Shown: positions 1-7,401 of the stretch, one piece after another
Numbering within the stretch: the first letter of the stretch is position 1
Layout of the letters: each line of letters begins with the position of its first letter
NCBI GenBank assembly: GCA_040753795.1
Contig: JBFMDX010000020.1
Coordinates: 1 to 64,000 of the forward strand
Source: Thermodesulfobacteriota bacterium
GTDB taxonomy: Bacteria > Desulfobacterota > Desulfobacteria > Desulfobacterales > Desulfosudaceae
Length of the DNA stretch: 64,000 bases
Reading direction: 5' to 3'
The notes under the pieces: model-generated
The model's input: the letters and a program-made list of their open reading frames with translations, nothing else
What the model was told of the DNA's origin: nothing
Databases searched by the model: none
Program-made: the position numbers and the translations under genes

Positions 1-32
1 CGGTTGAAACGGTTTACTTCAGCGTTTTCCAT
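1..32 (-). CDS. 5' end of an unidentified gene running off the left edge
   Basis: Ten complete codons read leftward from an ATG at position 32 (MENAEVNRFN). A good ribosome site, AGGAG, lies about 6 bases upstream on the same strand. Nothing in ten residues identifies a family. It lies left of an attC-like site at 116-241, so it may belong to an integron cassette, with the gene antisense to the attC as often happens in chromosomal integrons. That the ORF is real is inferred only from the start and the Shine-Dalgarno. Confidence 0.5.
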   Translation of the reverse strand, partial: MENAEVNRFN

Positions 33-115
33 GGTATACTCCTTTCGTAGGGGCGCCCATAATTGAGCACGGGCAGGAGTATACGCTTTTAATTATTCCG
101 CCGCGAAGCGGCTTC

Positions 116-241
116 GTTCAACAACACGTTGGTAAGGGACCGCAAGGGGCGCCCGTTTTTTGGCTCTTACCACATTATTTTATTAACGAGTTTCTGCGGG
201 TGGTCCGTTCCCCTTGCGGCCCCACACCGTGGACGTTGGGG
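116..241 (+). repeat. attC-like integron recombination site 1
   Basis: An imperfect inverted repeat with attC architecture. The left core GTTCAAC (116-122, fits RYYYAAC) pairs with right core GTTGGGG (235-241, GTTRRR then an atypical last base). The inner arms CCGCAAGGGG (140-149) and CCCCTTGCGG (210-219) are perfect 10-bp partners. Between outer and inner arms CAC/GTG, GGT/ACC and GGG/CCC pair with unpaired bases between, as in folded attC bottom strands. The loop is about 60 bases. A second site of near-identical layout at 844-970 supports the call. The right core deviates from consensus, so recombination activity is not shown. Confidence 0.65.
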
Positions 242-267
242 TTCTCTCTCTATAACGATCAAATCGC

Positions 268-296
268 TTGACATAATGGTACCAAAGTAGTACTAT
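268..296 (+). promoter_or_regulatory. sigma-70-type promoter of hicAB
   Basis: TTGACA (268-273), exactly 17 bases, then TACTAT (291-296). The expected transcription start falls at about 302-303, on top of the hicA ATG at 302, and no Shine-Dalgarno precedes that ATG. The hicA message is therefore probably leaderless. A GTAC-rich stretch (278-294) in the spacer could be a HicB operator, but this is not established. Confidence 0.7.
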
Positions 297-301
297 AAAT
301 T

Positions 302-496
302 ATGCCAAGAAAAATACGCCAACTTATTAAAGATCTTGAAACTGCCGGATTTGCAAACCGAGGCGGAAAAGGTAGCCACCGAAATTTTTTTCATGAAAAA
401 GGCGTTGCCGTCACTATTTCCGGACAACTTGGCGATGATGCAAAACCTTATCAGGAAAAGATAGTCAAGAAGAAGATTGAGGAGGTCCAAAAATGA
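302..496 (+). CDS. hicA: HicA-family toxin (mRNA interferase)
   Basis: 64 residues, the usual size of HicA. The N-terminal LIKDLETAGF segment and the GGKGSHRNF motif (about residues 21-29), which carries the catalytic histidine of the double-stranded-RNA-binding-like HicA fold, are both present. HicA toxins cleave mRNA independently of the ribosome and are neutralised by HicB. The stop overlaps the hicB start by four bases (ATGA), so the pair is translationally coupled. The ATG coincides with the predicted transcript start and has no Shine-Dalgarno. The pair sits between two attC-like sites, so it is probably a mobile integron cassette carrying its own promoter; toxin-antitoxin cassettes are known to stabilise such arrays. 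Confidence 0.9.
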   Translation: MPRKIRQLIKDLETAGFANRGGKGSHRNFFHEKGVAVTISGQLGDDAKPYQEKIVKKKIEEVQK

Positions 497-849
497 AAGA
501 ACGAGATCGTTATTTGAAAATCGTTGAATGGTCAGATGAAGATAATTGCTATGTTGGTTCTGTCCCGGGGTGGATTGGTGAGTGCTGTCACGGTAAAGAC
601 GAAGAGAAAGTATACCGCCAACTCTGCCGTATAGTTGATGATTGGATTGAGATATATAAAAAAGACGGCCGGCCACTGCCCCCATCAGCAAGTGATAAAA
701 ATTATTCAGGCAAGTTTCAACTACGTCCGGGTAGTGAACTTCACAAAGCGATAGCGATAAGGGCGTTACAGAACGGAGATAGCCTTAATAATTATTGTAT
801 AAGTGTTTTACGAAAAGCAGTAGCCCCCACAGAAAAAATCAAGGGCTAA
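493..849 (+). CDS. hicB: HicB-family antitoxin
   Basis: 118 residues. The N-terminal half (about 1-60) has the HicB partial RNase-H-like pattern (YLKIVEWSDEDNCYVGSVPG). The C-terminal 40 residues (LRPGSELHKAIAIRALQNGD then SLNNYCISVLRKA) look like a ribbon-helix-helix/Arc-type DNA-binding domain. HicB blocks HicA and usually represses its own promoter. A Shine-Dalgarno GGAGG lies within the 3' end of hicA at 480-485. The stop codon at 847-849 (TAA) is inside the left core of attC site 2, so the gene ends exactly where the recombination site begins, a compact layout typical of cassettes. Confidence 0.88.
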   Translation: MKERDRYLKIVEWSDEDNCYVGSVPGWIGECCHGKDEEKVYRQLCRIVDDWIEIYKKDGRPLPPSASDKNYSGKFQLRPGSELHKAIAIRALQNGDSLNNYCISVLRKAVAPTEKIKG

Positions 850-970
850 CCAGTCAGCGCAAAGGACAGCCAGGGCAGGCTTTTTTGAGCAACCGAGGGA
901 AACTGAACATTTACCAATTTCAAACAAGTCAGAGGATGCCCTGGCTGCTTTTGGCTGCCAACGTTAGGGC
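844..970 (+). repeat. attC-like integron recombination site 2
   Basis: The left core GGCTAAC (844-850) faces the right core GTTAGGGC (963-970). The inner arms CAGCCAGGGCA (867-877) and TGCCCTGGCTG (937-947) are perfect 11-bp partners. The flanking GCAAAGGA and CTTTTGGC segments pair with bulges, giving the extrahelical bases typical of attC. Overall length (127) and loop (59 bases) match site 1 almost exactly. Orientation places the integrase to the left, outside the window. The cassette delimited by the two sites is about 236-963 and holds only hicAB. The cores are not perfect consensus. Confidence 0.72.
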
Positions 971-980
971 TGTAAAGGGA

Positions 981-1235
981 TCAGTAGTGATACCTCAATT
1001 GAGCAATCAAGATGGCATCATCCGAAACTTTATAAATGAATCTATGCTCCTCATTGATTCGCCTGGACCAGTAGCCGGAAAGCGCATGTTTTAAAGGTTC
1101 AGGTTTGCCAACACCCTCAAAAGGGCTGCGTTTAGTTTCTTTAATGAGCGTGTTGATACGGCCAAGAATTTTTTTGTCAGTTTTTTGCCAATAGATGTAA
1201 TCGTCCCAGGCATGGTCGGAAAAAATGAGCTTCAC
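981..1235 (-). CDS. yoeB: YoeB/Txe-family toxin
   Basis: 84 residues, the exact family size. The N-terminal MKLIFSDHAWDDYIYWQ and C-terminal SRRINEEHRFIYKV ... LRYHY are hallmark YoeB sequences; the Glu, Arg and His residues of this RelE-fold ribosome-dependent mRNase lie in the latter segments. The start is GTG and overlaps the yefM stop by four bases (GTGA), giving translational coupling. The 3' end lies only 11 bases from attC site 2 and the gene runs against the attC orientation. Either it is the last cassette, inserted inversely, or the pair lies just outside the array. Confidence 0.92.
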   Translation of the reverse strand: MKLIFSDHAWDDYIYWQKTDKKILGRINTLIKETKRSPFEGVGKPEPLKHALSGYWSRRINEEHRFIYKVSDDAILIAQLRYHY

Positions 1236-1483
1236 TCTATAAGCGCCTTTTCTTTTCCTTTGCCATTTTCGAGTTGGGCAATAGATTCAATCAGACGTCT
1301 TGTGTTTTTCGGCGACCGTAATAGATATGCTGTTTCTTCAAGGGCTTCAAAATCCTCAAGAGACATAATAACTACAGATTCCGAGGATTTCCGTGTTACA
1401 ATCATCGGCGCACGGTCCCTGCAAACTTTTTCCATTGTTTTAGCAAGGTTTTGTCTTGCTGCTGTATAGGTTATGGCTTCCAT
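1232..1483 (-). CDS. yefM: YefM-family antitoxin
   Basis: 83 residues. The N-terminal PhD/YefM fold (MEAITYTAARQNLAKTMEKV ... VIMSLEDFEALEETAYLLRS) is followed by a charged, presumably disordered tail (GKGKEKALIE) that would wrap YoeB. It is preceded by a strong Shine-Dalgarno AGGAGGTGA. Just upstream are two TGTACA boxes (1496-1501 and 1508-1513), the known recognition core of YefM operators, so YefM with YoeB as co-repressor probably autoregulates. Family assignment is firm. Confidence 0.92.
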   Translation of the reverse strand: MEAITYTAARQNLAKTMEKVCRDRAPMIVTRKSSESVVIMSLEDFEALEETAYLLRSPKNTRRLIESIAQLENGKGKEKALIE

Positions 1484-1495
1484 CTCATCACCTCC

Positions 1496-1513
1496 TGTAC
1501 AATATAATGTACA
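1496..1513 (-). promoter_or_regulatory. YefM operator palindrome with two TGTACA boxes
   Basis: TGTACA-N6-TGTACA, an 18-bp near-palindrome immediately upstream of the yefM Shine-Dalgarno. The TGTACA core is the established YefM/YoeB binding element in E. coli. The position just before the gene fits autorepression. Confidence 0.75.
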
Positions 1514-1638
1514 TATTAAAGGCGTATTGTCAATATTTTATTGCCCCGACCAGGGCCTTTAACAGGCCGCTAAAAACAGCGACTGCTAATGCCCGCCGGT
1601 AGGACGGAGCCAGCAGATTCATTTACGGCCCATTTTTT

Positions 1639-4095
1639 TTACTGTCCTCCCCGCGGTTCCCTTTCCGGTCCGAAGGCCTTGAAAATAATGATCAGGGCCG
1701 GGGTGAGGAAATAATCGGCCACGGCCGCCACGGTCAGGGTGACCAGGGTCAGGAACCCGAACTCGGCATAGCTGGTCATCTTTGAAAGCATGTTGATGGC
1801 AAACCCGGACAGGAGCACCACCGTGGTGATAAAAATGGACCGGCCCACGTCGTTCAAGGCCGCTTCCAGGGCCAGCCGGTAACTGCCCAGGCGCCAGAAT
1901 TCCAGTCGGTAGCGCATGATAAAATGGAGGGTGTCGTCAACGGCGATGCCGATGGCGATGCTGGCGATGAGCAGCTTGACATAGTCCAGGGGGATCCCCA
2001 GCCAGCCCATGATGCCCAGGGTGACGAAGACCGGGGCCACGTTAGGGATCATGGCCAGGAGGCCGATCCGCAGGGATCCCAGGACCAGGCACATCATGAT
2101 GCTGATGACCACGAAGGCCACGGAAAAGCCCATGACCTGGCTGTCGACGATATACTGGATAAGCTTGATCCACAGAAAACCCGTTCCGGTCAGGACCGGG
2201 CGCTGGGCCGGTTCCATCCCGCTTTCCAGGAAGCGGTTTAAATCATCGGTCACCTGTTTGTAGATGCTGGAGGTCAGCAGCTTGCCGTGCACCTCCAGAT
2301 TCACCCGCTGCCAGTCGCTGGCGATATAGTCCCGGATTTTCTCCCCCCCGGCCATTTCATACAGGAGCAGGTACTGGGCGATGAGTTCCCGGCTTTCCGG
2401 CAGCACGTAATAGGCGGTATCTTCGTTGTGAAAAGCCTGGTTGATGTCCTTGACCAGGTCGACGATGGACATGGTCTTCATGATGATGAACGTCTCTTCG
2501 TTAACCCGGTTCTGGAACCGTTCCAGGCGTCTCAGGAATTCCGGATCGCTGACGCCGTCCGGTTCGCCGGAATCAAAGACGTAACTCAGGCCGCCGGCCC
2601 CGAGCATGACGGCATCGACATATTCGGTGTCCGTGCGGACCTTCAGCTTGGTGGACAGCTCGTTTAAAAAATTCGAATCCACCTTCAGATAGGTCATACC
2701 GACCCCGAGCAGGGCAAAGAAGATCATCCAGGCGATGGTGATTTTCCAGGGATGGCGGACATCGAAGTCGCTGAGGGCCGCGAAAAAGCGGATGGAGAAA
2801 TGCCGCTGACGCATCCCGTCTCCGTCCGCCTCCGTCTCGCCCTCAATGGCGCGCACGGATGAGGACGGAACCTTGAACAGGGTCAGCACCGAGAGAAAGA
2901 CGGTCACCGTCAGTACGAAGGCCGCCAGCACCCCCAGGGAGCTGTACCAGGCGAAATGCTGCAGGGATTTGATGGAAGAGACGTTGGTGGAGCCGAATCC
3001 GGCCATGTCCGTCAGCATGGTGAACAGGCAGGGCGTGCCGAGCATGAGCATGGTCTTGCGGATGGCGGCCCGCTTGTCCTTCATTTTTTTATAGTTGACC
3101 GTGTATTCCGTGAGAATGTGGACCGAACTGGCCACGCCCACGGTGATGATGGTCAGGGGCAGCATGGAGTACATGAGGTCCAGCTTCCAGCCCATCATGC
3201 CGGCAAAGGCCGTGGACACCATTACGGCCATGGTAACAACGGCCAGGGGGCCCAGGGCGCCCAGGGGACGGCGGAAAAAGAAAAAAAGCAGGCCGCCGAT
3301 GACCAGGATGGCGATGAGTCCCAGGCGGGCGCTCTCCTCCCGGGTGGTGCGGTTGTAAACCGTGTTGAGGACCACGTCGCCGGTGAGGTAAAACTGGAGG
3401 CCGCCGTATTCGGGGCGGGCCAGGATGCGTTCAATGGCGTTGTTGGAGACCTCGGGATAGAGGTTGTCCGGGACCGGGCCCCGGGCCGGGTCGAAGATCA
3501 GGTCTTTTTCCTGGTCCACGGCGGATTTCTGCATGTCCATGATAATGGCCCCGTGCCGGCCGTCGGCGCTGGTCAGGGTGCCCACCAGCAGGGGCTTTTT
3601 CATGACCCGGGAGCGGATGTCCAGCAGCTCCTCCTGGCTTTGGGGAAAGGGTTCCAGCACCTCATGAATCAGCAGTTCATCACCCCGGCCTTCGATGAAC
3701 TCGGCGTTGGCCAGGGAGGTGACCTCCTTGACGAAGGGGACCTCCTTTTCCAGGGTCCGGGTAAGATGGGCGATCTGTTTCATCGCCTCCAGGTCCCAGG
3801 CGCCATGCGCCTTGCCGGGAACGGTATACAGGATATAGGCAATTTCGTCGGATCCGAAATCATCCCGGAACTGGAGATATTGCGCGTAGTTGGGATCCTC
3901 CCGGGAGAAAAAGGATTCAAAGGAGGTGTCAAAGCGGACTTTGTTCAGGAAAAAAATCGAAATACCCAGCAGGGCCAGGGTAAGGATAAGGACAATCGCC
4001 CGGTGGTCATAGGTGAAGGCGCCCAGGCTTTCAAAAAACCGGGACAGTTTTTCCACCAGGGATTCAAAACGGCTGGACTTCGGTGTCAGGGCCAT
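1639..4095 (-). CDS. RND-superfamily (MMPL/HAE-3-like) exporter
   Basis: About 818 residues with the internal duplication of small RND proteins: one membrane helix (about 38-60), a periplasmic domain of about 190 residues, five helices, then a second copy of the same arrangement (TM7 near 455, loop, five helices to the end). The second half carries the GIAVDDTLHFIMRY motif with an Asp pair as in proton-coupled RND pumps; the equivalent first-half site reads GVASSVHILTEY, lacking the Asp. Family members export lipids, hopanoids or other hydrophobic compounds; the substrate here cannot be told. An ATG at 4095 is preferred over the TTG six bases upstream. No adaptor or outer-membrane partner is adjacent. 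Confidence 0.85.
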   Translation of the reverse strand: MALTPKSSRFESLVEKLSRFFESLGAFTYDHRAIVLILTLALLGISIFFLNKVRFDTSFESFFSREDPNYAQYLQFRDDFGSDEIAYILYTVPGKAHGAWDLEAMKQIAHLTRTLEKEVPFVKEVTSLANAEFIEGRGDELLIHEVLEPFPQSQEELLDIRSRVMKKPLLVGTLTSADGRHGAIIMDMQKSAVDQEKDLIFDPARGPVPDNLYPEVSNNAIERILARPEYGGLQFYLTGDVVLNTVYNRTTREESARLGLIAILVIGGLLFFFFRRPLGALGPLAVVTMAVMVSTAFAGMMGWKLDLMYSMLPLTIITVGVASSVHILTEYTVNYKKMKDKRAAIRKTMLMLGTPCLFTMLTDMAGFGSTNVSSIKSLQHFAWYSSLGVLAAFVLTVTVFLSVLTLFKVPSSSVRAIEGETEADGDGMRQRHFSIRFFAALSDFDVRHPWKITIAWMIFFALLGVGMTYLKVDSNFLNELSTKLKVRTDTEYVDAVMLGAGGLSYVFDSGEPDGVSDPEFLRRLERFQNRVNEETFIIMKTMSIVDLVKDINQAFHNEDTAYYVLPESRELIAQYLLLYEMAGGEKIRDYIASDWQRVNLEVHGKLLTSSIYKQVTDDLNRFLESGMEPAQRPVLTGTGFLWIKLIQYIVDSQVMGFSVAFVVISIMMCLVLGSLRIGLLAMIPNVAPVFVTLGIMGWLGIPLDYVKLLIASIAIGIAVDDTLHFIMRYRLEFWRLGSYRLALEAALNDVGRSIFITTVVLLSGFAINMLSKMTSYAEFGFLTLVTLTVAAVADYFLTPALIIIFKAFGPEREPRGGQ

Positions 4096-4166
4096 GGGCA
4101 AAAACCTCGCTTAAGGGAATACTCCGGTTACCACACTTGTCCCGATAAATCAAATCCTCTCAGACT

Positions 4167-4193
4167 TTGACATCATCGTACCGTCATTATAAT
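4167..4193 (+). promoter_or_regulatory. Candidate promoter and structured leader before the methyltransferase
   Basis: TTGACA (4167-4172), 15 bases, TATAAT (4188-4193). The spacer is short but both boxes are perfect. It would give a leader of about 155 bases containing two hairpins: CGGCTC/GAGCCG (4207-4223) and GCCCC/GGGGC (4252-4270). No known riboswitch class was recognised in it. Confidence 0.45.
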
Positions 4194-4355
4194 AATGCTT
4201 CGAGAACGGCTCTCCCGGAGCCGGGGCATGCGTCCGGTGTTCGGAAGCTTCGCCCCCTGTGTCTTGGGGCCGCGGCCAAATCGACTCGTGAAATATCCGG
4301 GCTGATGGCGCGCCCCATATCTAAGAAATGACATTGACAGAGGAGACATTGGCCA

Positions 4356-5522
4356 GTGAATGCTATTGAGACGAAATACCGGGCCACCCGGATTCTGATG
4401 TGGTTCCTGACGGGCATTCTTCTTCTTGCCGGATATTATTACCGGTCGGCGGCGCTGGTCGCTTTTGCCTGCGGTTACTGGATCGTGTCCAGGAGCCCCT
4501 GGAGATACCGGGCCATCATCAACGTCGGTATTGTGTTCCATCTCGTCCAGACCGGTCTGACCATAGCCGGTCTTTTCGCCGATGTCGCGTCCGTGTCATG
4601 GCTCGACATTTTTCTGCACCCGATCACGGTGGCGTTTCTTATTATTTATTATCCGTCTCCGTACCCGGTTTCATCCAATGTCCTGGGGTTTCTGTGCCCG
4701 GCCGACTGGATGGTTTCCTGGATGGATGCTCACCCCGGGGCGTTCATCAAGTTGTCGGGCAGAGGCATTATCGGCACGGTGGAGGGCCTTTATGCCAATT
4801 CGGACGCCTTCAATGTGCTTCAGGAAGAAGGCTTCCTGGGCTTTTCTCCGGCCCGGTATATTATCGATACGGCCAGGAAAGCGGAGGTGCGGAACGGGGA
4901 GACCCTGCTGGACATCGGCTGCGGCACGGGCGGACCGGCCTGCACGCTGGCCGCTGAATTCGGCCTGACGGTGACCGGGGTGGACCTGCTGCCGTGGAAC
5001 GTGGAGCGGTCCAGGGCCCTGGCCGCCGCCCGGCGACTTGACGGTGTCTGCCGGTTTCAGCAGGCCGACGCCCTTTCCCTTCCGTTTGATGACAACACCT
5101 TTGACTACGTGTTCGGGTCGGACGCCTGGTGCCATGTGCCGGAAAGGGAGAAGCTCCTCAGGGAAGCTCATCGTGTCTTAAAACCCGGAGGCACTATTTT
5201 CTTTCATGACTGGATCCAGTACCGGGGGGATTCCGAGTGCTTCCGGTTCATCTATGCCTTTCCGCACCTGGAGACCATGGACAGCTATCGGGAAAAACTT
5301 GGCCAGGCGGGTTTTGAAATCATCACCGCCGAGATGCGCAACGACGCTTTCCGGGAGCATGTCACCGACCTCCGCGCGACCCTTCGTTCGAGGAAGCGCC
5401 TGATGATCGACACCTGCGGCCGGGAACTGTATGACAACTGGGATATCGTCAGCCGCTATACGTTAAAGATGATCGAAGAGGAAAAACTGGGGTCCGGCCT
5501 GTTTATCGCCGAAAAAAAGTAA
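4356..5522 (+). CDS. Membrane-anchored SAM-dependent methyltransferase (paralog A)
   Basis: 388 residues. The first 110 hold about four hydrophobic helices. The remainder is a class I methyltransferase: motif I LLDIGCGTGGPACTLAAEFG (about residues 187-206), acidic loop GVDLL, then DALSLPF and FDYVFGSDAWCHVPEREKLL typical of UbiE/small-molecule methyltransferases. The start is GTG at 4356 with AGAGGAG upstream; no ATG fits. A paralog of identical length lies in the island at 46834-48000 and aligns throughout. The substrate is unknown; the catalytic part recalls amine or phospholipid-headgroup methylases and the membrane domain suggests a lipid or quinone. The enzymatic class is secure, the role is not. 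Confidence 0.82.
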   Translation: MNAIETKYRATRILMWFLTGILLLAGYYYRSAALVAFACGYWIVSRSPWRYRAIINVGIVFHLVQTGLTIAGLFADVASVSWLDIFLHPITVAFLIIYYPSPYPVSSNVLGFLCPADWMVSWMDAHPGAFIKLSGRGIIGTVEGLYANSDAFNVLQEEGFLGFSPARYIIDTARKAEVRNGETLLDIGCGTGGPACTLAAEFGLTVTGVDLLPWNVERSRALAAARRLDGVCRFQQADALSLPFDDNTFDYVFGSDAWCHVPEREKLLREAHRVLKPGGTIFFHDWIQYRGDSECFRFIYAFPHLETMDSYREKLGQAGFEIITAEMRNDAFREHVTDLRATLRSRKRLMIDTCGRELYDNWDIVSRYTLKMIEEEKLGSGLFIAEKK

Positions 5523-5572
5523 GGGACAGAGAAAAAAATCACCGGGGGTAGGTCAATATTGAGGAGAGTGTC

Positions 5573-5899
5573 ATGAATCACTGGCTGTTTCTGATCGGCG
5601 CCATCCTGTTTGAGGTGTCCGGTACCACCTGTATGAAAATTTCCGATGGATTTGCCCGGCTGGTACCGTCCGTCCTGATGTTTGTCTTTTACGGACTGTC
5701 TTTTATCGCGTTGACATTCGCCATCAAGAAATTCGATGTCAGCGTCGCCTATGCCGTATGGTCCGGGGTGGGCACCGCCCTGATCGCGGCCATCGGGATT
5801 GTCTACTTTCGGGAACCCCTGACGGCGCTGAAAATCATCTGCACCGGCCTGATTATCGCCGGGGTCGTGGGGTTGAACTACAGCGGATCAGGGCATTGA
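5573..5899 (+). CDS. Small multidrug resistance (SMR) transporter
   Basis: 108 residues, four membrane helices. The essential proton/substrate-binding Glu is at position 14 in LFEVSGTTCMK, exactly as in EmrE. The AYAVWSGVGTA segment and the end-of-helix-4 GVVGLNY are also family-typical. SMR proteins work as antiparallel dimers exporting cationic compounds or guanidinium. A GAGGAG ribosome site precedes the ATG. It begins 50 bases after the methyltransferase stop and may be co-transcribed, which would allow export of a methylated (quaternary ammonium) product; that link is speculation. Confidence 0.9.
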   Translation: MNHWLFLIGAILFEVSGTTCMKISDGFARLVPSVLMFVFYGLSFIALTFAIKKFDVSVAYAVWSGVGTALIAAIGIVYFREPLTALKIICTGLIIAGVVGLNYSGSGH

Positions 5900-5930
5900 A
5901 GCCGTAAAGTGTGCGGTTGGTACCCCGGGT

Positions 5931-6539
5931 TTATCCGGTAATGATTTGAATAATTTTTTTTGAGGTGTATTCACCGGTATCGGCCAGTGCGTCCGGCGGC
6001 AGAAAGGCCGGGGCGTTGGATGAATACAGGCAGGTGACCGAGGCCGGGAACTCCTCGTCCGCGGCGTAAAAAATATAACACAGCCGGATTTTCGGCAGGG
6101 GCGTAACGGTAAAGGCAAAGTCACCGCCGGCTTCCGCCGGCGGGTCGCCGCCGTTAAGCAGGTTCCGGATGACGTCGACTTTCGCGGCGATGGATTCCGC
6201 GCACGGGACCAGGGCCTGTTCCGTGCGGGCGTGAAAGGCGGCGGCGTACGGCGCGGTGTCGGCGAATTCCCGGTATGCCCGAAACGGGGTTACGACGCAG
6301 GGATCGGCGGAGGCGTGCAGGGCGTAAAGCGATATGATGATTCCCCGGGGATCCGTCACTTCCTGACCGCTGAGCGTGATTGTATCCGGTGAGACAACGC
6401 AGGATTCGCCGAAGGCCTCAAACATCAGCCGGTTCCCGTCTTTTGCGGCCGGCAGGCGGTTTTCCGGCGAGCCCGGGCCCTGCTCATACAGCTTTTTCAG
6501 ATTGTTCCGGATGATTCCGGCGTAATTGCTTTCCACCAT
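5931..6539 (-). CDS. DUF3786-family protein
   Basis: 202 residues, cytosolic, no signal peptide. The pattern LSGQEVTDPRGIIISLYALHAS in the middle and LPKIRLCYIFYAADEEFPASVTCLYSSNA near the C-terminus match what I recall of DUF3786, found mainly in strict anaerobes such as Desulfobacterota and Clostridia. No function is established for the family. It stands alone, convergent with the SMR gene. Confidence 0.65.
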   Translation of the reverse strand: MVESNYAGIIRNNLKKLYEQGPGSPENRLPAAKDGNRLMFEAFGESCVVSPDTITLSGQEVTDPRGIIISLYALHASADPCVVTPFRAYREFADTAPYAAAFHARTEQALVPCAESIAAKVDVIRNLLNGGDPPAEAGGDFAFTVTPLPKIRLCYIFYAADEEFPASVTCLYSSNAPAFLPPDALADTGEYTSKKIIQIITG

Positions 6540-6569
6540 ATCTCGCTCAGGTAATTATGGATAATAATC

Positions 6570-6598
6570 TTGACCCGACTTCGAGATTTTTATATGTA
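6570..6598 (+). promoter_or_regulatory. Candidate sigma-70 promoter of the tandem paralog pair
   Basis: TTGACC (6570-6575), 17 bases, TATGTA (6593-6598), an acceptable pair of boxes about 180 bases upstream of the ATG at 6776. Its position inside the upstream extension of that reading frame argues against a start at 6557. Confidence 0.45.
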
Positions 6599-6775
6599 AA
6601 TATCCATCCATCGGGTACGGTTATCTTACACGGATTTCGCTCTTCGGCAAATGATTTTCAAATTCCAGACCGTTTCATGGGGGGATCATCATTCAGGAGC
6701 GGAAACCCGGGCACAGGGCCGTATTCCGCTGAGGTGGTAAACGGGAGAATCAGTAATACGGTTGGAGGGGAAAAA

Positions 6776-7336
6776 ATGGGAGTGCAAGTCAAGGGAACGG
6801 TCCTGCTGGACCTGGTCAAGCAGGTCCGGGTGGCCAAGGATAAAAACTGGGGGCAGTACCTGACGCCCCAGGACATGGAACTGGTTAACAGTGAAATCAT
6901 GACCTCCTCCTGGTACCCGGATGATTTCTTCTATCGGCTGTCGCTGGCGGTGTACAAGGTCGTGGGCGAGTCCAGCCTCGAGGCCTGTTTCGCCTATGGC
7001 CAGCTGACGGCCCACAGCATGGCGGATATTTACCGCAACGTTTTCGCGCAAGGGGACCCGGCCACCACTATCGAGCGGTTCATGACCCGCCGTAAGTCCT
7101 TTTTCAGCACCGATTACCAGGACGCGGAGCGAAATCAGGTGGCCAGGGAGGATCGGCGGGTAACCATTTTCATGATCACGGACAAGAAGATCCGCGGTAC
7201 CGAGGTGTCCGACGTGATCATGTATTCCATTATGGGCGCCAGCCATGAGCTGGCCAAAATCGTGGGCGCCCGCAACGTCAAATCGAAACTGACCAAGGTC
7301 CGGGACGGGTACGAAATCGTCATCCAGTGGGATTGA
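6776..7336 (+). CDS. Unknown-function paralog 1 (possibly DUF2378/TIGR02265-like)
   Basis: 186 residues from the ATG at 6776, which has GGAGGGG upstream and aligns with the start of the neighbouring paralog; the frame is open back to 6557, but that extension has no counterpart. Soluble, no signal. Recurrent features are VQVKGTVLLDLVKQVRVAKD, a SSWYPDDFFYRL segment and GDPATTIERFMTRRKSFFS. The WYP-F-YRL and GDP...F...FF pattern recalls the paralogous family expanded in myxobacteria (DUF2378), but I am not certain. Function unknown. The next gene, 65 bases downstream, encodes a clear paralog of equal length. Confidence 0.6.
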   Translation: MGVQVKGTVLLDLVKQVRVAKDKNWGQYLTPQDMELVNSEIMTSSWYPDDFFYRLSLAVYKVVGESSLEACFAYGQLTAHSMADIYRNVFAQGDPATTIERFMTRRKSFFSTDYQDAERNQVAREDRRVTIFMITDKKIRGTEVSDVIMYSIMGASHELAKIVGARNVKSKLTKVRDGYEIVIQWD

Positions 7337-7401
7337 CGAACAAACCGGTGCCTTTTTAACGAAGACAGGAAACACTTTTCCGGGATATCTCAGGAGGCAC
7401 T

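Noticed and set aside
795-1094. 99-codon plus-strand frame across attC site 2
   Set aside because: It runs through the attC palindrome and antisense to yoeB; no ribosome site or family.
2956-4170. 404-codon frame on the plus strand opposite the RND gene
   Set aside because: Low-complexity Gly/Gln/Asp-rich translation typical of the antisense of a high-G+C membrane-protein gene; the RND protein has clear motifs.
4200-4355. Riboswitch in the methyltransferase leader
   Set aside because: Two hairpins are visible but none of the SAM, cobalamin or guanidine consensus motifs that I know could be found.
6557-6775. Upstream extension of the first tandem paralog
   Set aside because: No counterpart in the second paralog, no ribosome site, and a promoter-like sequence lies within it; the ATG at 6776 has GGAGGGG.
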